From positions 2,994,665 through 3,058,664 of the forward strand of contig NZ_KZ454944.1 of the NCBI RefSeq assembly GCF_002797415.1: a stretch of 64,000 nt of DNA. Direction: 5' to 3'. Within the stretch, counting starts at the first letter, position 1. Each line of letters begins with the position of its first letter. The notes beneath the pieces are model-generated. The model ran no database searches, was not told where the DNA came from, and saw nothing but the letters and a program-made list of their open reading frames with translations. The DNA comes from Bacillus alkalisoli. GTDB lineage: Bacteria; Bacillota; Bacilli; Bacillales; Bacillaceae_I. Positions 8,502 through 16,335 of the stretch are shown here, one piece after another. Both the position numbers and the translations under genes were made by a program.

Positions 8502-9240
8502 TGCTTTCCCCTTCTTTCCATTTGTTCACCTGGAAAATTCTAATTCGATAACAATTCATAGCGGTCTTTCCTAAATGATCAAGCAAATTGTAATTTGCAT
8601 AAGCTCCGACTATCGCGCCGAGTCCGGGTATCATTTGAAGCATTTTTACTAAATCAATGTAATCTCGGTATTCTTGCTGGAAACCTCTCCAATCCATATC
8701 TTCATTTGCAAGAGTTCCTTTTTCTAATTCCCAGTTCTTTATAATTTCTAATGTGTCTTTTCTATGTTTTTCACTAGAGAAAGCTAATTGAAATATATAT
8801 AAAATAAAAACTCTTTCTTCATATTTTCTTGGATTAAATCCGTAAGAAGCACAAACTTCAAATAAAAACTTCATCTTGATGGTTAGTAATAATGGAAAAT
8901 CTACTAGTCCTAATAATATTCCTCCGGCACCAGTTCCCGCTCCTTCTACTGCTGCTGTTCTTTTATATTTATCTAATTTGGACATAACTACTTTTTCTTT
9001 TTCTTGAAGGGAAAGCATAAAAACATCCTCTTGTTTCTTCGTCGTAATGTAACTTCCGACTAATGTTGCTTGGACCATCTTTTTAATGCTTTCTGTTACG
9101 AAGTTGTGCACTTTTTCAGGGATAAGTGCATTCACTTTATTTTGTGTTCCTTTGGACATTCGTTTGAATAGATTCGGCTTACTAGCCATCTCTAGCCGCC
9201 ACTTTTCCATTTCATGTTTTACACTTTCTTCGTAGTTCAT
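8494..9240 (-). CDS. ecsC: EcsC family protein
   Basis: Third member of the Ecs cluster in Bacillus; function is not established. The 248-aa product is of usual EcsC length, with a charged N terminus, a glycine-rich hydrophobic segment around residues 99-122 (AVEGAGTGAGGILLGLVDFP) and GLGAIVGAYANYNLLDHLG near the C terminus, both typical of the family. GGGAGGA precedes ATG 9240. A 75-aa gene and a repeat separate it from ecsB, so it may have its own promoter. Confidence 0.88.
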   Translation of the reverse strand: MNYEESVKHEMEKWRLEMASKPNLFKRMSKGTQNKVNALIPEKVHNFVTESIKKMVQATLVGSYITTKKQEDVFMLSLQEKEKVVMSKLDKYKRTAAVEGAGTGAGGILLGLVDFPLLLTIKMKFLFEVCASYGFNPRKYEERVFILYIFQLAFSSEKHRKDTLEIIKNWELEKGTLANEDMDWRGFQQEYRDYIDLVKMLQMIPGLGAIVGAYANYNLLDHLGKTAMNCYRIRIFQVNKWKEGESSV

Positions 9241-9279
9241 TTTCTTCCTCCCGTTCCATTCTTACTTTTATATATTACG

Positions 9280-9507
9280 TTACGTGATAGAGTTTGTTTC
9301 ATTTTCTTGTTGCTTTTTTAAGTAAGAATCTACTAAGAAAGAAATGAAACCTATTACGAGAGGTGGAATTGAGCTAATATATTTTTGGTCCATTGGCAAT
9401 TGGAACGTAAGTACGATAAAAATGATAATGGCAGGGGTATTAAAGTAAAACCAATATCTAACACGTTTGTTGGAAAAACTTAAGTGAAATTCTTTTGTCT
9501 CCTTCAT
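9280..9507 (-). CDS. Small membrane protein, 75 aa, unknown
   Basis: Not recognised. Two predicted membrane helices (about residues 22-36 and 46-60) between a charged N terminus (MKETKEFHLSFSNKRVRYW) and a charged tail. AAGGGGTG precedes ATG 9507. It lies between ecsB and ecsC in the same direction, separated from ecsB by a family A repeat. Confidence 0.65.
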   Translation of the reverse strand: MKETKEFHLSFSNKRVRYWFYFNTPAIIIFIVLTFQLPMDQKYISSIPPLVIGFISFLVDSYLKKQQENETNSIT

Positions 9508-9586
9508 GTTTCACCCCTTAGAATTTTATAACTGGAGCTGTAGCAATTTTTTTTGAAATACTATAAGTGTAGTTTAGTAAATAAAA

Positions 9587-9711
9587 GTGCCGGTTGAGTG
9601 GACGACTCCTGCGGGAGAGGGCAGACATGTGAGACCCCACAGAGCCCTTGGGCTCGAGGGGGCTAGCCGCTTAACCTAGACACCCGCGGAAAGCGACCAC
9701 ACAACCGGCAC
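9587..9711. repeat. Family A inverted-repeat element, copy 3
   Basis: Ends GTGCCGGTTGAGTGG and CCACACAACCGGCAC (15 bp, one mismatch). Contains GACTCCTGCGGGAGAGGGC, GTGAGACCCCACAG, CCTTGGGCTCGAG and CCCGCGGAAAGCG. It is the same subtype as the copy at 26745-26861, with different terminal sequences. It sits just downstream of ecsB, where it could act as a terminator-like hairpin. Confidence 0.85.
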
Positions 9712-9746
9712 GACTTTAAATTACTAAAGAGAGGCCATTAAATACT

Positions 9747-10961
9747 TTATATAATAGTCGATATTCTTTTATTTGCTGAAAAATGTACAAAAACATAAGA
9801 AAATGCTGCTCCTATTGCAAGGACAACTAACATGTTAACGATTGTAGATGTTACCGCAACGATAATGGCTAAAAGTAACGTTTGAACAATCAACACCGTT
9901 AGTAACAGCTTAAGAAACGATTTTTTCTGTACAGTGGGATCGATAGGATAAATCGTTAACCAAAGTTTATTGTAATGGTGTCTCCATAAAGGTACGAGCT
10001 GAAAACCAGTTAAGTATAGGACGAACAGAGGTACAAAATACGTTGCATAGCCTTCTGGTAATGTTATTAATAACACTGCACCAATGACAAATAATCGCAC
10101 GTACAGTCCGAAATAATCACCTGAACGTAAAAAGGTTCTCGCATATAGGTACGTAAAAGTTCTTTCTTTCTGAAAACGAATATTGCCCAACATGAAATCA
10201 AGCCATTTTCTTCTTTTCACTTTGTCTTTTAAACCGGGTACATCGACGAACAAGTTTGCTACTCTATAAAACAGTTGCATCCTGCTTATTTCATTTTGAA
10301 TTAAATTATCCCACTTCCAATTCATTTTTTTAGTAGATTGACGGAAGTAAAGGAAGTATCCCATCATAATGACTGCAATCGCAACAGCATATAGATACGC
10401 TTTTGAAAACAACAAGAAAAGGAACGCAAAGTTTAAAGCCAGACGTACTAAAAGATCGACATAATGACTTTTCTTATTCGTATAAAAATCTAAATGCCAT
10501 TTCATCGATAAATTCCATATTTTAAGTAATATTAATAAAACGAAAACGATAAGTACGGATTGCATCGTAGTTTCTGTTACTTTTAAAAACAACGGTACGG
10601 ATATACCAAAGATTATTAAAAGAAAATAACTTTCTAATACAACTGAAGCATTAAACGACTTTTTAATGTAAGGTTTTAACTTTTCTTCTAATGGCAGTAA
10701 AAATACTAAGTCTGGTTCCTTCAATAATGTATGAATGCTTCCTCTCGTCAATAACAAAGCCAAAACAATTCCCATTAACCATTCGTACGGAAAAGTTGGA
10801 GGTACTACTTCCAACCAATTTTGATAAGCTAAGGCAAGTCCACTTAATAGAAAAATCATGACAATGACTAAATGATCATTAAACATATAACGTAAATAAC
10901 GGCGATTATCATCTACGTATTGAACGAAGCGAGTCTTCCAAAACTGATCAACGTTAAACAT
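9747..10961 (-). CDS. ecsB: EcsB, membrane subunit of the Ecs ABC transporter
   Basis: Polytopic membrane protein partnering EcsA. In B. subtilis the pair affects protein secretion, competence and site-2 protease RasP activity. The 404-aa product has about ten hydrophobic segments spread over the length and the EcsB-type N terminus (FWKTRFVQYVDDNRRYLRYMFNDH). It overlaps ecsA by 8 nt, with AAGGAAG before ATG 10961. The length is the same as the B. subtilis protein within a few residues. Confidence 0.92.
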   Translation of the reverse strand: MFNVDQFWKTRFVQYVDDNRRYLRYMFNDHLVIVMIFLLSGLALAYQNWLEVVPPTFPYEWLMGIVLALLLTRGSIHTLLKEPDLVFLLPLEEKLKPYIKKSFNASVVLESYFLLIIFGISVPLFLKVTETTMQSVLIVFVLLILLKIWNLSMKWHLDFYTNKKSHYVDLLVRLALNFAFLFLLFSKAYLYAVAIAVIMMGYFLYFRQSTKKMNWKWDNLIQNEISRMQLFYRVANLFVDVPGLKDKVKRRKWLDFMLGNIRFQKERTFTYLYARTFLRSGDYFGLYVRLFVIGAVLLITLPEGYATYFVPLFVLYLTGFQLVPLWRHHYNKLWLTIYPIDPTVQKKSFLKLLLTVLIVQTLLLAIIVAVTSTIVNMLVVLAIGAAFSYVFVHFSANKRISTII

Positions 10962-11697
10962 GGGAATCTTCCTTCGTTAATTCAATATAAATATCATCTA
11001 ATGTTGCGTTTGACATGTTAAATTGCTTTTGCAGCTCGATTAGCGTCCCCTTCGCTCTCACTTCTCCGTTATGTAAAATAACAAATGAATTACAATACCT
11101 CTCCGCCGTTGCTAAAATATGTGTGGACATTAAAATTCCAGCCCCATTTTCTTTTGCTTTAGACATAAGTTCTAACAATGATTTTATCGCCAGTGGGTCT
11201 AATCCAACAAAAGGTTCGTCAACAATGTAGAGTTTCGGTTCAATTAAAAAAGCAGAAAGAATCATTACTTTTTGCTTCATTCCTTTAGAAAAATGGGCAG
11301 GAAACCACTTTAACCTCTTTTCCATACGAAATTCCTTTAACAGAGGTTGAAGACGTTTTTCAAATTGTTCTTTTGACAATCCATAAGCCATTGCCGTTAA
11401 CTCAAGATGCTCGTATAATGTGAGCTCATCGTAGAGTATGGGTGTTTCAGGTATAAAAGTAAATTGTGATCGGTATTTGGTCGTGTCCTCGTGAATAGCC
11501 GTTCCATCAATCGTAATGGACCCTTTTTTCGGCTCCATCGTGCCAATAATATGTTTGATTGTTGTACTTTTACCTGCTCCATTTAATCCAATGAGCCCAA
11601 CCAACTCTCCAGGCTTAACGGAAAAACTTATATTTTTAATAACAGCTTGATTTGTATAACCACCTGTTAGCTGATTAATTTCTAATAAATTTGTCAT
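10954..11697 (-). CDS. ecsA: EcsA, ABC transporter ATP-binding protein
   Basis: ATPase subunit of the Ecs transporter. Walker A GLNGAGKST (about residues 37-45), signature FSKGMKQK, Walker B LYIVDEPFVGLDP and the switch His in STHILATAER are all present, so it should be active. AAGGAAGGA precedes ATG 11697. Gene order ecsA-ecsB-(x)-ecsC, divergent from hit, is that of Bacillus. Confidence 0.95.
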   Translation of the reverse strand: MTNLLEINQLTGGYTNQAVIKNISFSVKPGELVGLIGLNGAGKSTTIKHIIGTMEPKKGSITIDGTAIHEDTTKYRSQFTFIPETPILYDELTLYEHLELTAMAYGLSKEQFEKRLQPLLKEFRMEKRLKWFPAHFSKGMKQKVMILSAFLIEPKLYIVDEPFVGLDPLAIKSLLELMSKAKENGAGILMSTHILATAERYCNSFVILHNGEVRAKGTLIELQKQFNMSNATLDDIYIELTKEDSHV

Positions 11698-11833
11698 GAT
11701 CCAGTCCTTCCTTTTTCTAAATAAAGTATTATATGTAGTCTACTACAAGAAAGAGGAAATTCCTTCTTATAAACATCAATAATTCAAATGAAGTTCTTTA
11801 TTATTAACACATATTTCCTTTTATGGTTTTTTG

Positions 11834-11839
11834 TATAAT
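11834..11839 (+). promoter_or_regulatory. Candidate -10 box for the ecsA-hit intergenic RNA
   Basis: A perfect TATAAT 25 nt before the 5' stem of the structured RNA at 11864. The -35 region (about 11811-11816) is weak, so this is a suggestion only. Confidence 0.4.
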
Positions 11840-11863
11840 TGTAATCGATTTGCGCATCATAAT

Positions 11864-12324
11864 GAAAGAAGAGGAGGCGGAAATGAGCCTTCAACTAAAA
11901 TTGGAATGAGGTGCTTGTCGCAGACAGGTTCGTATCTTTCTAAATTTATCTCTCGTGTGTTGTGGGACTTAACCACCATAACCGAAAAAACAATCATCAA
12001 TGAACACTTTTGATGACCTAAATGAGGTGTTTGTGGGCGACAGTTAAGCTAATGCTAATTAATTGCCTGTATACGATTCATTTTGAAAATGAGGTGTTCA
12101 TCAAGGACAATTTAGTCTGAAACTTCGTTACTAAAAGTTATTTAAAACTAAAGTAACAAGGGGATGGTTCGATTGAACGAAGGCGCTAACTACTAGCACA
12201 TTTTTTAATGAATGAGGTGTTTATCAAACACAATTATTTGTAAAAAATGTTTGTACTTCGCTTCTCTTATTCGACCGAGAGGCTTTATATAGAGGTTAAG
12301 GTTTCAGCCACCTCCTCTTCTTTT
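11864..12324 (+). ncRNA. Candidate large structured non-coding RNA (ecsA-hit intergenic)
   Basis: Region without a credible ORF, bounded by a long terminal helix: 11864-11880 (AAAGAAGAGGAGGCGG) pairs with 12308-12324 (CCACCTCCTCTTCTTT), 17 positions with one mismatch and one wobble. Inside are four copies of AATGAGGTGYTYRTC..GACA, at about 11905, 12021, 12089 and 12211, each with hairpin potential (the last is GTGTTT-ATC-AAACAC). A 10-bp helix (12198-12207 with 12241-12250) encloses the fourth copy. Further local helices are CATCAA/TTGATG near 11996 and GTTACT/AGTAAC near 12127. A strong intrinsic terminator follows. It does not resemble RNase P, tmRNA, SRP RNA, 6S RNA or a T-box. Not identified; Rfam was not available. 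Confidence 0.65.
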
Positions 12325-12326
12325 AG

Positions 12327-12362
12327 GCAGAAGTAACATTTATGTTGCTTCTGCTTTTAATT
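12327..12362 (+). terminator. Intrinsic terminator of the candidate ncRNA
   Basis: GCAGAAGTAACAT pairs with ATGTTGCTTCTGC (13 bp, one G-U), followed by TTTTAATTT. Confidence 0.85.
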
Positions 12363-12402
12363 TATCGGAAATGGTTCTGTTTCTGAGTGGTTTATTATTT
12401 TG

Positions 12403-12690
12403 TGTTTAAATCTTAGTTCTTTCTGTTTCAATTTTCCCAGCTCGTGTTTTAATTTACTACTTTTCTGTTTCAAACCTCAATCTGAATTTCACACCGCTCT
12501 GTTTGTGTTTCAATCTTAGTTCTTTCTGTTTTAATTTTCTCAGTTTGTGTTTCAATTTCCTACTTTTCTGTTTCAATCCTCATTCTAAATTTCACACCGC
12601 TCTGTTTGTGTTTCAATCTTAGCTCCTTCTGTTTCAATTTTCCCAACTTGTGTTTCGATTTCCTGCTTTTCTGTTTCAATCCACCTCCCT
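12403..12690. repeat. Nested tandem repeat: 103-bp units made of 21-bp subunits
   Basis: Subunits of the form TGTTTCAATYTT...TTC start at 12403, 12424, 12445 and 12466 (exact 21-nt steps), then ACACCGCTCTGTTTG, and the whole block recurs with a 103-nt period (ACACCGC at 12491 and 12594), giving nearly three blocks. Read on the minus strand one frame gives heptads such as IETEKQE and KIETEGA but with several stops, so it is not an intact gene. It lies between the ncRNA terminator and hit. Confidence 0.8.
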
Positions 12691-12791
12691 AAACACATAT
12701 CCACATTCAAACCTAAACTTTCACTCACAAATTTAGTACCCTACGATTAAATATGGTAAAATACTACAAAATAGAGATGAGGTGAAAGTTT

Positions 12792-13214
12792 ATGCATGAA
12801 TGTATTTTTTGTAAAATTGTAAATGGAGACATACCGGCTGCAAAGGTTTTTGAAAATGAACATGTTGTTGCTTTCTTAGATATTAGCCAAGTAACAAAAG
12901 GACATACACTTGTAATCCCGAAAGTACATAAAGAAAACATTTATGAACTAACACCAGAAATTGCAGGCAACCTATTTGAAGTCGTACCTAGGATTGCAAA
13001 CTCCATTAAAGAGCAATTTAATCCGATAGGCTTAAATTTATTAAACAATAACGGAGAACATGCTGGTCAATCTGTGTTCCATTATCATATACATATAATC
13101 CCTCGTTATGGTAAGGGCGATGGATTCGGTGCTGTTTGGAAATCTAATCAGAGCGACTATACTCCAGAGATGTTAAAAGACATTGCGAACCAAATTTCAA
13201 ACGGAATCAATTGA
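12792..13214 (+). CDS. hit: HIT-family nucleotide-binding protein Hit
   Basis: Cytoplasmic histidine-triad hydrolase acting on purine nucleotide phosphoramidates or related compounds. The catalytic triad motif FHYHIHIIPR is at about residues 96-105, and the N terminus CIFCKIVNGDIPAAKVFE is typical, with Cys2-type metal ligands. It has 140 aa, close to the B. subtilis protein of 145 aa. GATGAGGTGA precedes ATG 12792. Divergent from ecsA across the ncRNA region, as expected for Bacillus apart from the long spacer. Confidence 0.95.
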   Translation: MHECIFCKIVNGDIPAAKVFENEHVVAFLDISQVTKGHTLVIPKVHKENIYELTPEIAGNLFEVVPRIANSIKEQFNPIGLNLLNNNGEHAGQSVFHYHIHIIPRYGKGDGFGAVWKSNQSDYTPEMLKDIANQISNGIN

Positions 13215-13219
13215 TAAAA

Positions 13220-13264
13220 AAGAAGCTGTTGTCGGACCTTTAATCCGATACAGCTTCTTTTATT
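13220..13264. terminator. Bidirectional terminator after hit
   Basis: AAGAAGCTGT pairs with ACAGCTTCTT with a second inner stem TCGGA/TCCGA; T run on plus, A run on the left serves the convergent gene. Confidence 0.85.
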
Positions 13265-14114
13265 AAAAATCCCTTTTCATCTCCCCTAACGAATATACGT
13301 CTTCACATGAATGGAAGTCAGGGTGATCAAATTCATCTGACATTCTTGCCAAATAGCTCATCACCTTATTCTTAAATGTTGTGTCCCATCTTAGTAAATG
13401 TATAAACTCTTCACGAGTCGCCTCTTTTGCTAAAGCTAATTTTATTTCATCTAGAATATCCGCTTGCCAAAAACTTTCTAAAGGGGATTCTCCAGGTATG
13501 TCTGTAAACCTAATCCATTGTCCTTTCCAAGACAATGCATTTGGAACATAATAGGCGTACACTTTTTCAAAAACTTCCCCATTCACTAATCTCACTTTTC
13601 CTCCATCATGTTCGCGCAGTTCATAGCCTTTTTCGGTAGAGTTCATTAATTGTAATTGTTTTTTATCCATAAAATTAATCCAAACTTCTGTTTTAGCTCC
13701 TTTTACTGGAGCAATCACTGCAGGGACCGCGCCGTATGGAGCTAAGAAAGGACCATATACAATATCAGAATCTTCTATTGATGCACGCATACAAATTGTA
13801 AAGTCATCCTCTTTTGGACGTAAAGAAAATTTGTATCGCAGTTGTGCAAGGCAGGCGTTGGAGCCATATCCTATTACAGGAACCTTGTCTTCTATCGACC
13901 TTTCCTTTAATACTTCTTGTAACGATACAGGTTTTGAAAAAACGTCCTGATTAGAGATATGTACGAATGATTTTTCAAATGGTACCCCATCCATCTCCTC
14001 TATTTTATGTGCTTGTTTTTGAAAGAACAAAAAAGAGCTATTTATTCTAGGTCCTGGATATATATCTGGATGATCATATGGACTTAAGTCGTACGGTTTA
14101 TTTTCTCGAAACAT
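13263..14114 (-). CDS. Gamma-glutamylcyclotransferase-like protein (YGSN motif)
   Basis: 283 aa, not matched to a named Bacillus gene. The segment VIGYGSNACLAQLRYKF (YGSN at residues 83-86) is the glycine-rich substrate-binding signature of the GGCT/BtrG fold, followed by strands resembling that fold (DSDIVYGPFLAPYGAVPAVIAPVKG and EVWINFMDKKQLQLMNSTEKGYEL, the latter with a possible catalytic Glu). The N-terminal 75 residues look like an added segment and the C terminus is helical. AGGAAGGA precedes ATG 14114. Enzymatic activity is an inference from the motif only. It is convergent with hit and divergent from trpP. Confidence 0.6.
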   Translation of the reverse strand: MFRENKPYDLSPYDHPDIYPGPRINSSFLFFQKQAHKIEEMDGVPFEKSFVHISNQDVFSKPVSLQEVLKERSIEDKVPVIGYGSNACLAQLRYKFSLRPKEDDFTICMRASIEDSDIVYGPFLAPYGAVPAVIAPVKGAKTEVWINFMDKKQLQLMNSTEKGYELREHDGGKVRLVNGEVFEKVYAYYVPNALSWKGQWIRFTDIPGESPLESFWQADILDEIKLALAKEATREEFIHLLRWDTTFKNKVMSYLARMSDEFDHPDFHSCEDVYSLGEMKRDF

Positions 14115-14179
14115 TTAATATCTGTCCTTCCTGATGAATTTATTATTGAAATTTTCCGAAATAATTATTACTTTAACAC

Positions 14180-14208
14180 TTTAAATCTATAATTAAAACA
14201 AGTATACT
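14180..14208 (+). promoter_or_regulatory. Candidate sigma-A promoter of trpP
   Basis: TTTAAA (-35, 14180-14185), 17-nt spacer, TATACT (-10, 14203-14208). Transcription would begin near 14215, just before the first NAG triplet of the leader. Confidence 0.5.
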
Positions 14209-14216
14209 AACAATAT

Positions 14217-14293
14217 GAGATTCGCACTAGACAATGAGTGTACTAGTGGAGTTTCATGACACAATAAAATAAGTTTAGTTGAGGAGAGATGAG
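14217..14293 (+). promoter_or_regulatory. Candidate TRAP-binding NAG repeats in the trpP leader
   Basis: GAG or TAG triplets at 14217, 14228, 14236, 14244, 14249, 14276, 14281, 14284 (or 14286) and 14291, plus AAG at 14271. The last ones overlap the ribosome site (GAGGAGAGATGAGGA) directly before ATG 14296. In B. subtilis tryptophan-bound TRAP binds such a cluster and blocks trpP translation. Spacing is more irregular here in the 5' half. Confidence 0.6.
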
Positions 14294-14295
14294 GA

Positions 14296-14853
14296 ATGAA
14301 CACGAAGACTCTTGTATTTTTAGCCTTATTTGTAGGTATAGGAGCGGTACTACATGCAGTTGTGCCACCAATATTAGGTATGAAACCAGATTTAGCTTTA
14401 GCGATGATGTTTTTAGGTATTTTGTTGTTTCCTAAGAAGGAAAATGTATTTTTAATTAGTGTGGCAACTGGAGTTATTTCAGCTATTACAACTGGTTTTC
14501 CTGGGGGACAAATACCAAACTTAGTTGACAAACCATTAACAGGCTTTGCTTTTTTCTTACTGCTATTAAGTCTAAATAAAGGTGCGGCACTGTTAGCGAA
14601 ATATAAAATTTTATATAAAGTCGGCACTGTTTTTAATGCAGGCTTACTTACTGCGGTTGGAACAATAATTTCTGGAACGATCTTTTTAAGCACTGCATTA
14701 CTTCTAGTAGGTTTACCTGGAGGAGCAACTTTCTCCATCCTATTCCTTACTGTTGTTCTACCAACTACGGCTGTGAATACTGCATTAATGGTACTGATAT
14801 ATCCTATCGTCTTAAATGTTGCAAAGCGTTCAAACATAACGATTGCAGCATAA
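14296..14853 (+). CDS. trpP: Tryptophan transporter TrpP (YhaG)
   Basis: Membrane protein for tryptophan uptake. The 185-aa product is almost wholly hydrophobic, with about five or six helices, and carries the TrpP-type N terminus (LVFLALFVGIGAVLHAVVPP) and GMKPDLALAMMFLGILLFP. Its place between hit and scoC is that of B. subtilis trpP. The leader carries a series of GAG/UAG triplets overlapping the ribosome site, which supports control by TRAP. An antisense reading frame over the gene is a shadow. Confidence 0.9.
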   Translation: MNTKTLVFLALFVGIGAVLHAVVPPILGMKPDLALAMMFLGILLFPKKENVFLISVATGVISAITTGFPGGQIPNLVDKPLTGFAFFLLLLSLNKGAALLAKYKILYKVGTVFNAGLLTAVGTIISGTIFLSTALLLVGLPGGATFSILFLTVVLPTTAVNTALMVLIYPIVLNVAKRSNITIAA

Positions 14854-14864
14854 AAAATAAAAAC

Positions 14865-14899
14865 AAGGAAGGCCATCCTGATCGGGTGGCCTTCCTTTT
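14865..14899. terminator. Terminator after trpP
   Basis: AAGGAAGGCCA pairs with TGGCCTTCCTT, T run follows; it can also serve the convergent small gene. Confidence 0.85.
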
Positions 14900-15089
14900 A
14901 ATTTATCCAGTAAACGATTAAAGCTAAAAATAAAAACATACCTCCTGCCCCACCTAGCACGAAGGCTCTTTCTTGAAGTGCTTTTCTAGGTGGATAAACA
15001 CCCGTTCGCTTTGAAGCAAAGAAATAATTTACTCCTCCAAAAATTAATAAGCAGCTAATGACAAACAAACCAAACGAAATGCCAGCCAA
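14898..15089 (-). CDS. Small membrane protein, 63 aa, unknown
   Basis: Not recognised. Two membrane helices (about 2-23 and 42-61) joined by a basic loop containing KRTGVYPPRKALQER. TTG 15089 is supported by GGGGGAG 6 nt upstream. It is convergent with trpP and shares its terminator, and divergent from yhaH. Confidence 0.65.
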   Translation of the reverse strand: MAGISFGLFVISCLLIFGGVNYFFASKRTGVYPPRKALQERAFVLGGAGGMFLFLALIVYWIN

Positions 15090-15277
15090 CGAACTCTCCC
15101 CCTTTACTAATATTTATGCAAAAATGAGGAGCATATGAACAAGTTGTGTAGCTTTGTCCTCTTTAAATTTATGAAAACGTTTTTATTGAAAAGAGGGATT
15201 CTTTTGATTATTGTTGAATTATATAATAATCTTATATTAATGAACTATATTTCAATAACTTTTACGAGGTGATAGAT

Positions 15278-15634
15278 GTGAATACGAAGTCATTTTTATA
15301 TGGTGTACTAATCGGTGGTGTAATTGCTTCTGTTTCCACTTTGTTATCCACTCCACAAAATGGAAAGCAAGCTCGCACTAATGTAAAAAGAACGAAAGAT
15401 CATTTACAACAATCTTTTCATGAAATTAAAGGAGAAGGCATAAACGTAAAAGATCAAGTAAATAAAGCGATCCTTGTAGGTAAATCTGTCGTTACCGATG
15501 TTTCAGAAGACTTAAAGACCTCACTCTATACGTGGCAAAATGAAATTGAACCTAACAAAGAAAAAATCGAAAAAAACATCGTTGAGATTCAAGATGAAAT
15601 AGAAAAACTAGAAAAATCACTCCAAACAAAATAA
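15278..15634 (+). CDS. yhaH: YhaH, YtxH-domain protein
   Basis: Small protein of the YtxH family: one N-terminal membrane-associated helix (SFLYGVLIGGVIASVSTLLSTP) followed by a long charged amphipathic/coiled region rich in Lys and Glu (ending EIQDEIEKLEKSLQTK). Role unknown; family members are linked to general stress or sporulation. GAGGTGAT is the ribosome site, so the start is GTG 15278 (118 aa) rather than the overlapping GTG at 15269. Position just before scoC agrees with B. subtilis yhaH. Confidence 0.85.
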   Translation: MNTKSFLYGVLIGGVIASVSTLLSTPQNGKQARTNVKRTKDHLQQSFHEIKGEGINVKDQVNKAILVGKSVVTDVSEDLKTSLYTWQNEIEPNKEKIEKNIVEIQDEIEKLEKSLQTK

Positions 15635-15726
15635 TTTTTAATTTTTTGTATATTTTGACCTTTATTAATTATTACTTTATTGTCATAATAGAAGGAAGTA
15701 TATTAGTAAAAAGTAGGTGAGCAAAA

Positions 15727-16335
15727 GTGAGTACAAATGAACGCGAGTATTCATTAAAGGAAGCTATGCTTTTTAGTCAGCGTGTCGCTCAACTTAGTAA
15801 AGCATTATGGAAAACGGTAGAAAAAGATTGGCAGAACTGGATAAAGCCTTATGATCTTAATATTAATGAGCATCATATTTTATGGATTGCTTATCATTTA
15901 AAAGGCGCAAGTATATCAGAGATTGCTAAATTTGGAGTAATGCACGTTTCTACTGCTTTTAACTTCTCTAAGAAGTTGGAAGAGCGTGGACTTTTACAGT
16001 TTTCTAAAAAAGAGAATGACAAAAGAAATACGTACATTGAATTGACGGATAAGGGAGAAGAGATTCTATTAGAATTAATGGAAAGCTATGATCCTAGTTC
16101 CAATTCCATCTTTAACGGAGCCTTACCATTAAAAGATTTATATGGAAAGTTCCCAGAGTTTTTAGACATTATGAGTGTCATTAAGAATGTATATGGGGAT
16201 GACTTTATGAAGATCTTTGAGCGATCTTTCAGTAATGTAGAAGCTGACTTCACAGAAGTAGATGGTAAACTAGCTAAAAAGTTAAACGAAGGCAACAAAG
16301 ATAAAGAAGATAACAAAGTTACTTCCTCTTCGTAA
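15727..16335 (+). CDS. scoC: ScoC (Hpr), MarR-family transition-state regulator
   Basis: DNA-binding repressor of extracellular protease, peptide transport and sporulation genes. The winged helix-turn-helix lies at about residues 40-120 ([42 protein letters not shown] and the wing [13 protein letters not shown]). The long C-terminal extension to 202 aa is characteristic of ScoC. GTG 15727 with GTAGGTGA upstream. Its 3' end overlaps the convergent yhaI by 17 bp, as these genes are also tightly convergent in Bacillus. Confidence 0.94.
   Translation: MSTNEREYSLKEAMLFSQRVAQLSKALWKTVEKDWQNWIKPYDLNINEHHILWIAYHLKGASISEIAKFGVMHVSTAFNFSKKLEERGLLQFSKKENDKRNTYIELTDKGEEILLELMESYDPSSNSIFNGALPLKDLYGKFPEFLDIMSVIKNVYGDDFMKIFERSFSNVEADFTEVDGKLAKKLNEGNKDKEDNKVTSSS

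Noticed and set aside
11831-12013. 60-codon ORF in the ecsA-hit gap
   Set aside because: It begins at the -10 box, has no ribosome site, and covers the 5' stem and first repeat of the candidate RNA; composition is not protein-like.
11864-12324. RNase P RNA, tmRNA, SRP RNA or T-box leader
   Set aside because: None of their conserved cores is visible: no tRNA-like half, no tag ORF, no T-box sequence AGGGTGGNACC, and hit is not an amino-acid gene.
12403-12690. CRISPR array
   Set aside because: Repeats are directly adjacent 21-bp units within a 103-bp superunit with no unique spacers and no cas genes.
14193-14876. 227-codon ORF antisense to trpP
   Set aside because: It mirrors the hydrophobic trpP gene on the other strand, lacks a ribosome site, and trpP is the clear gene.
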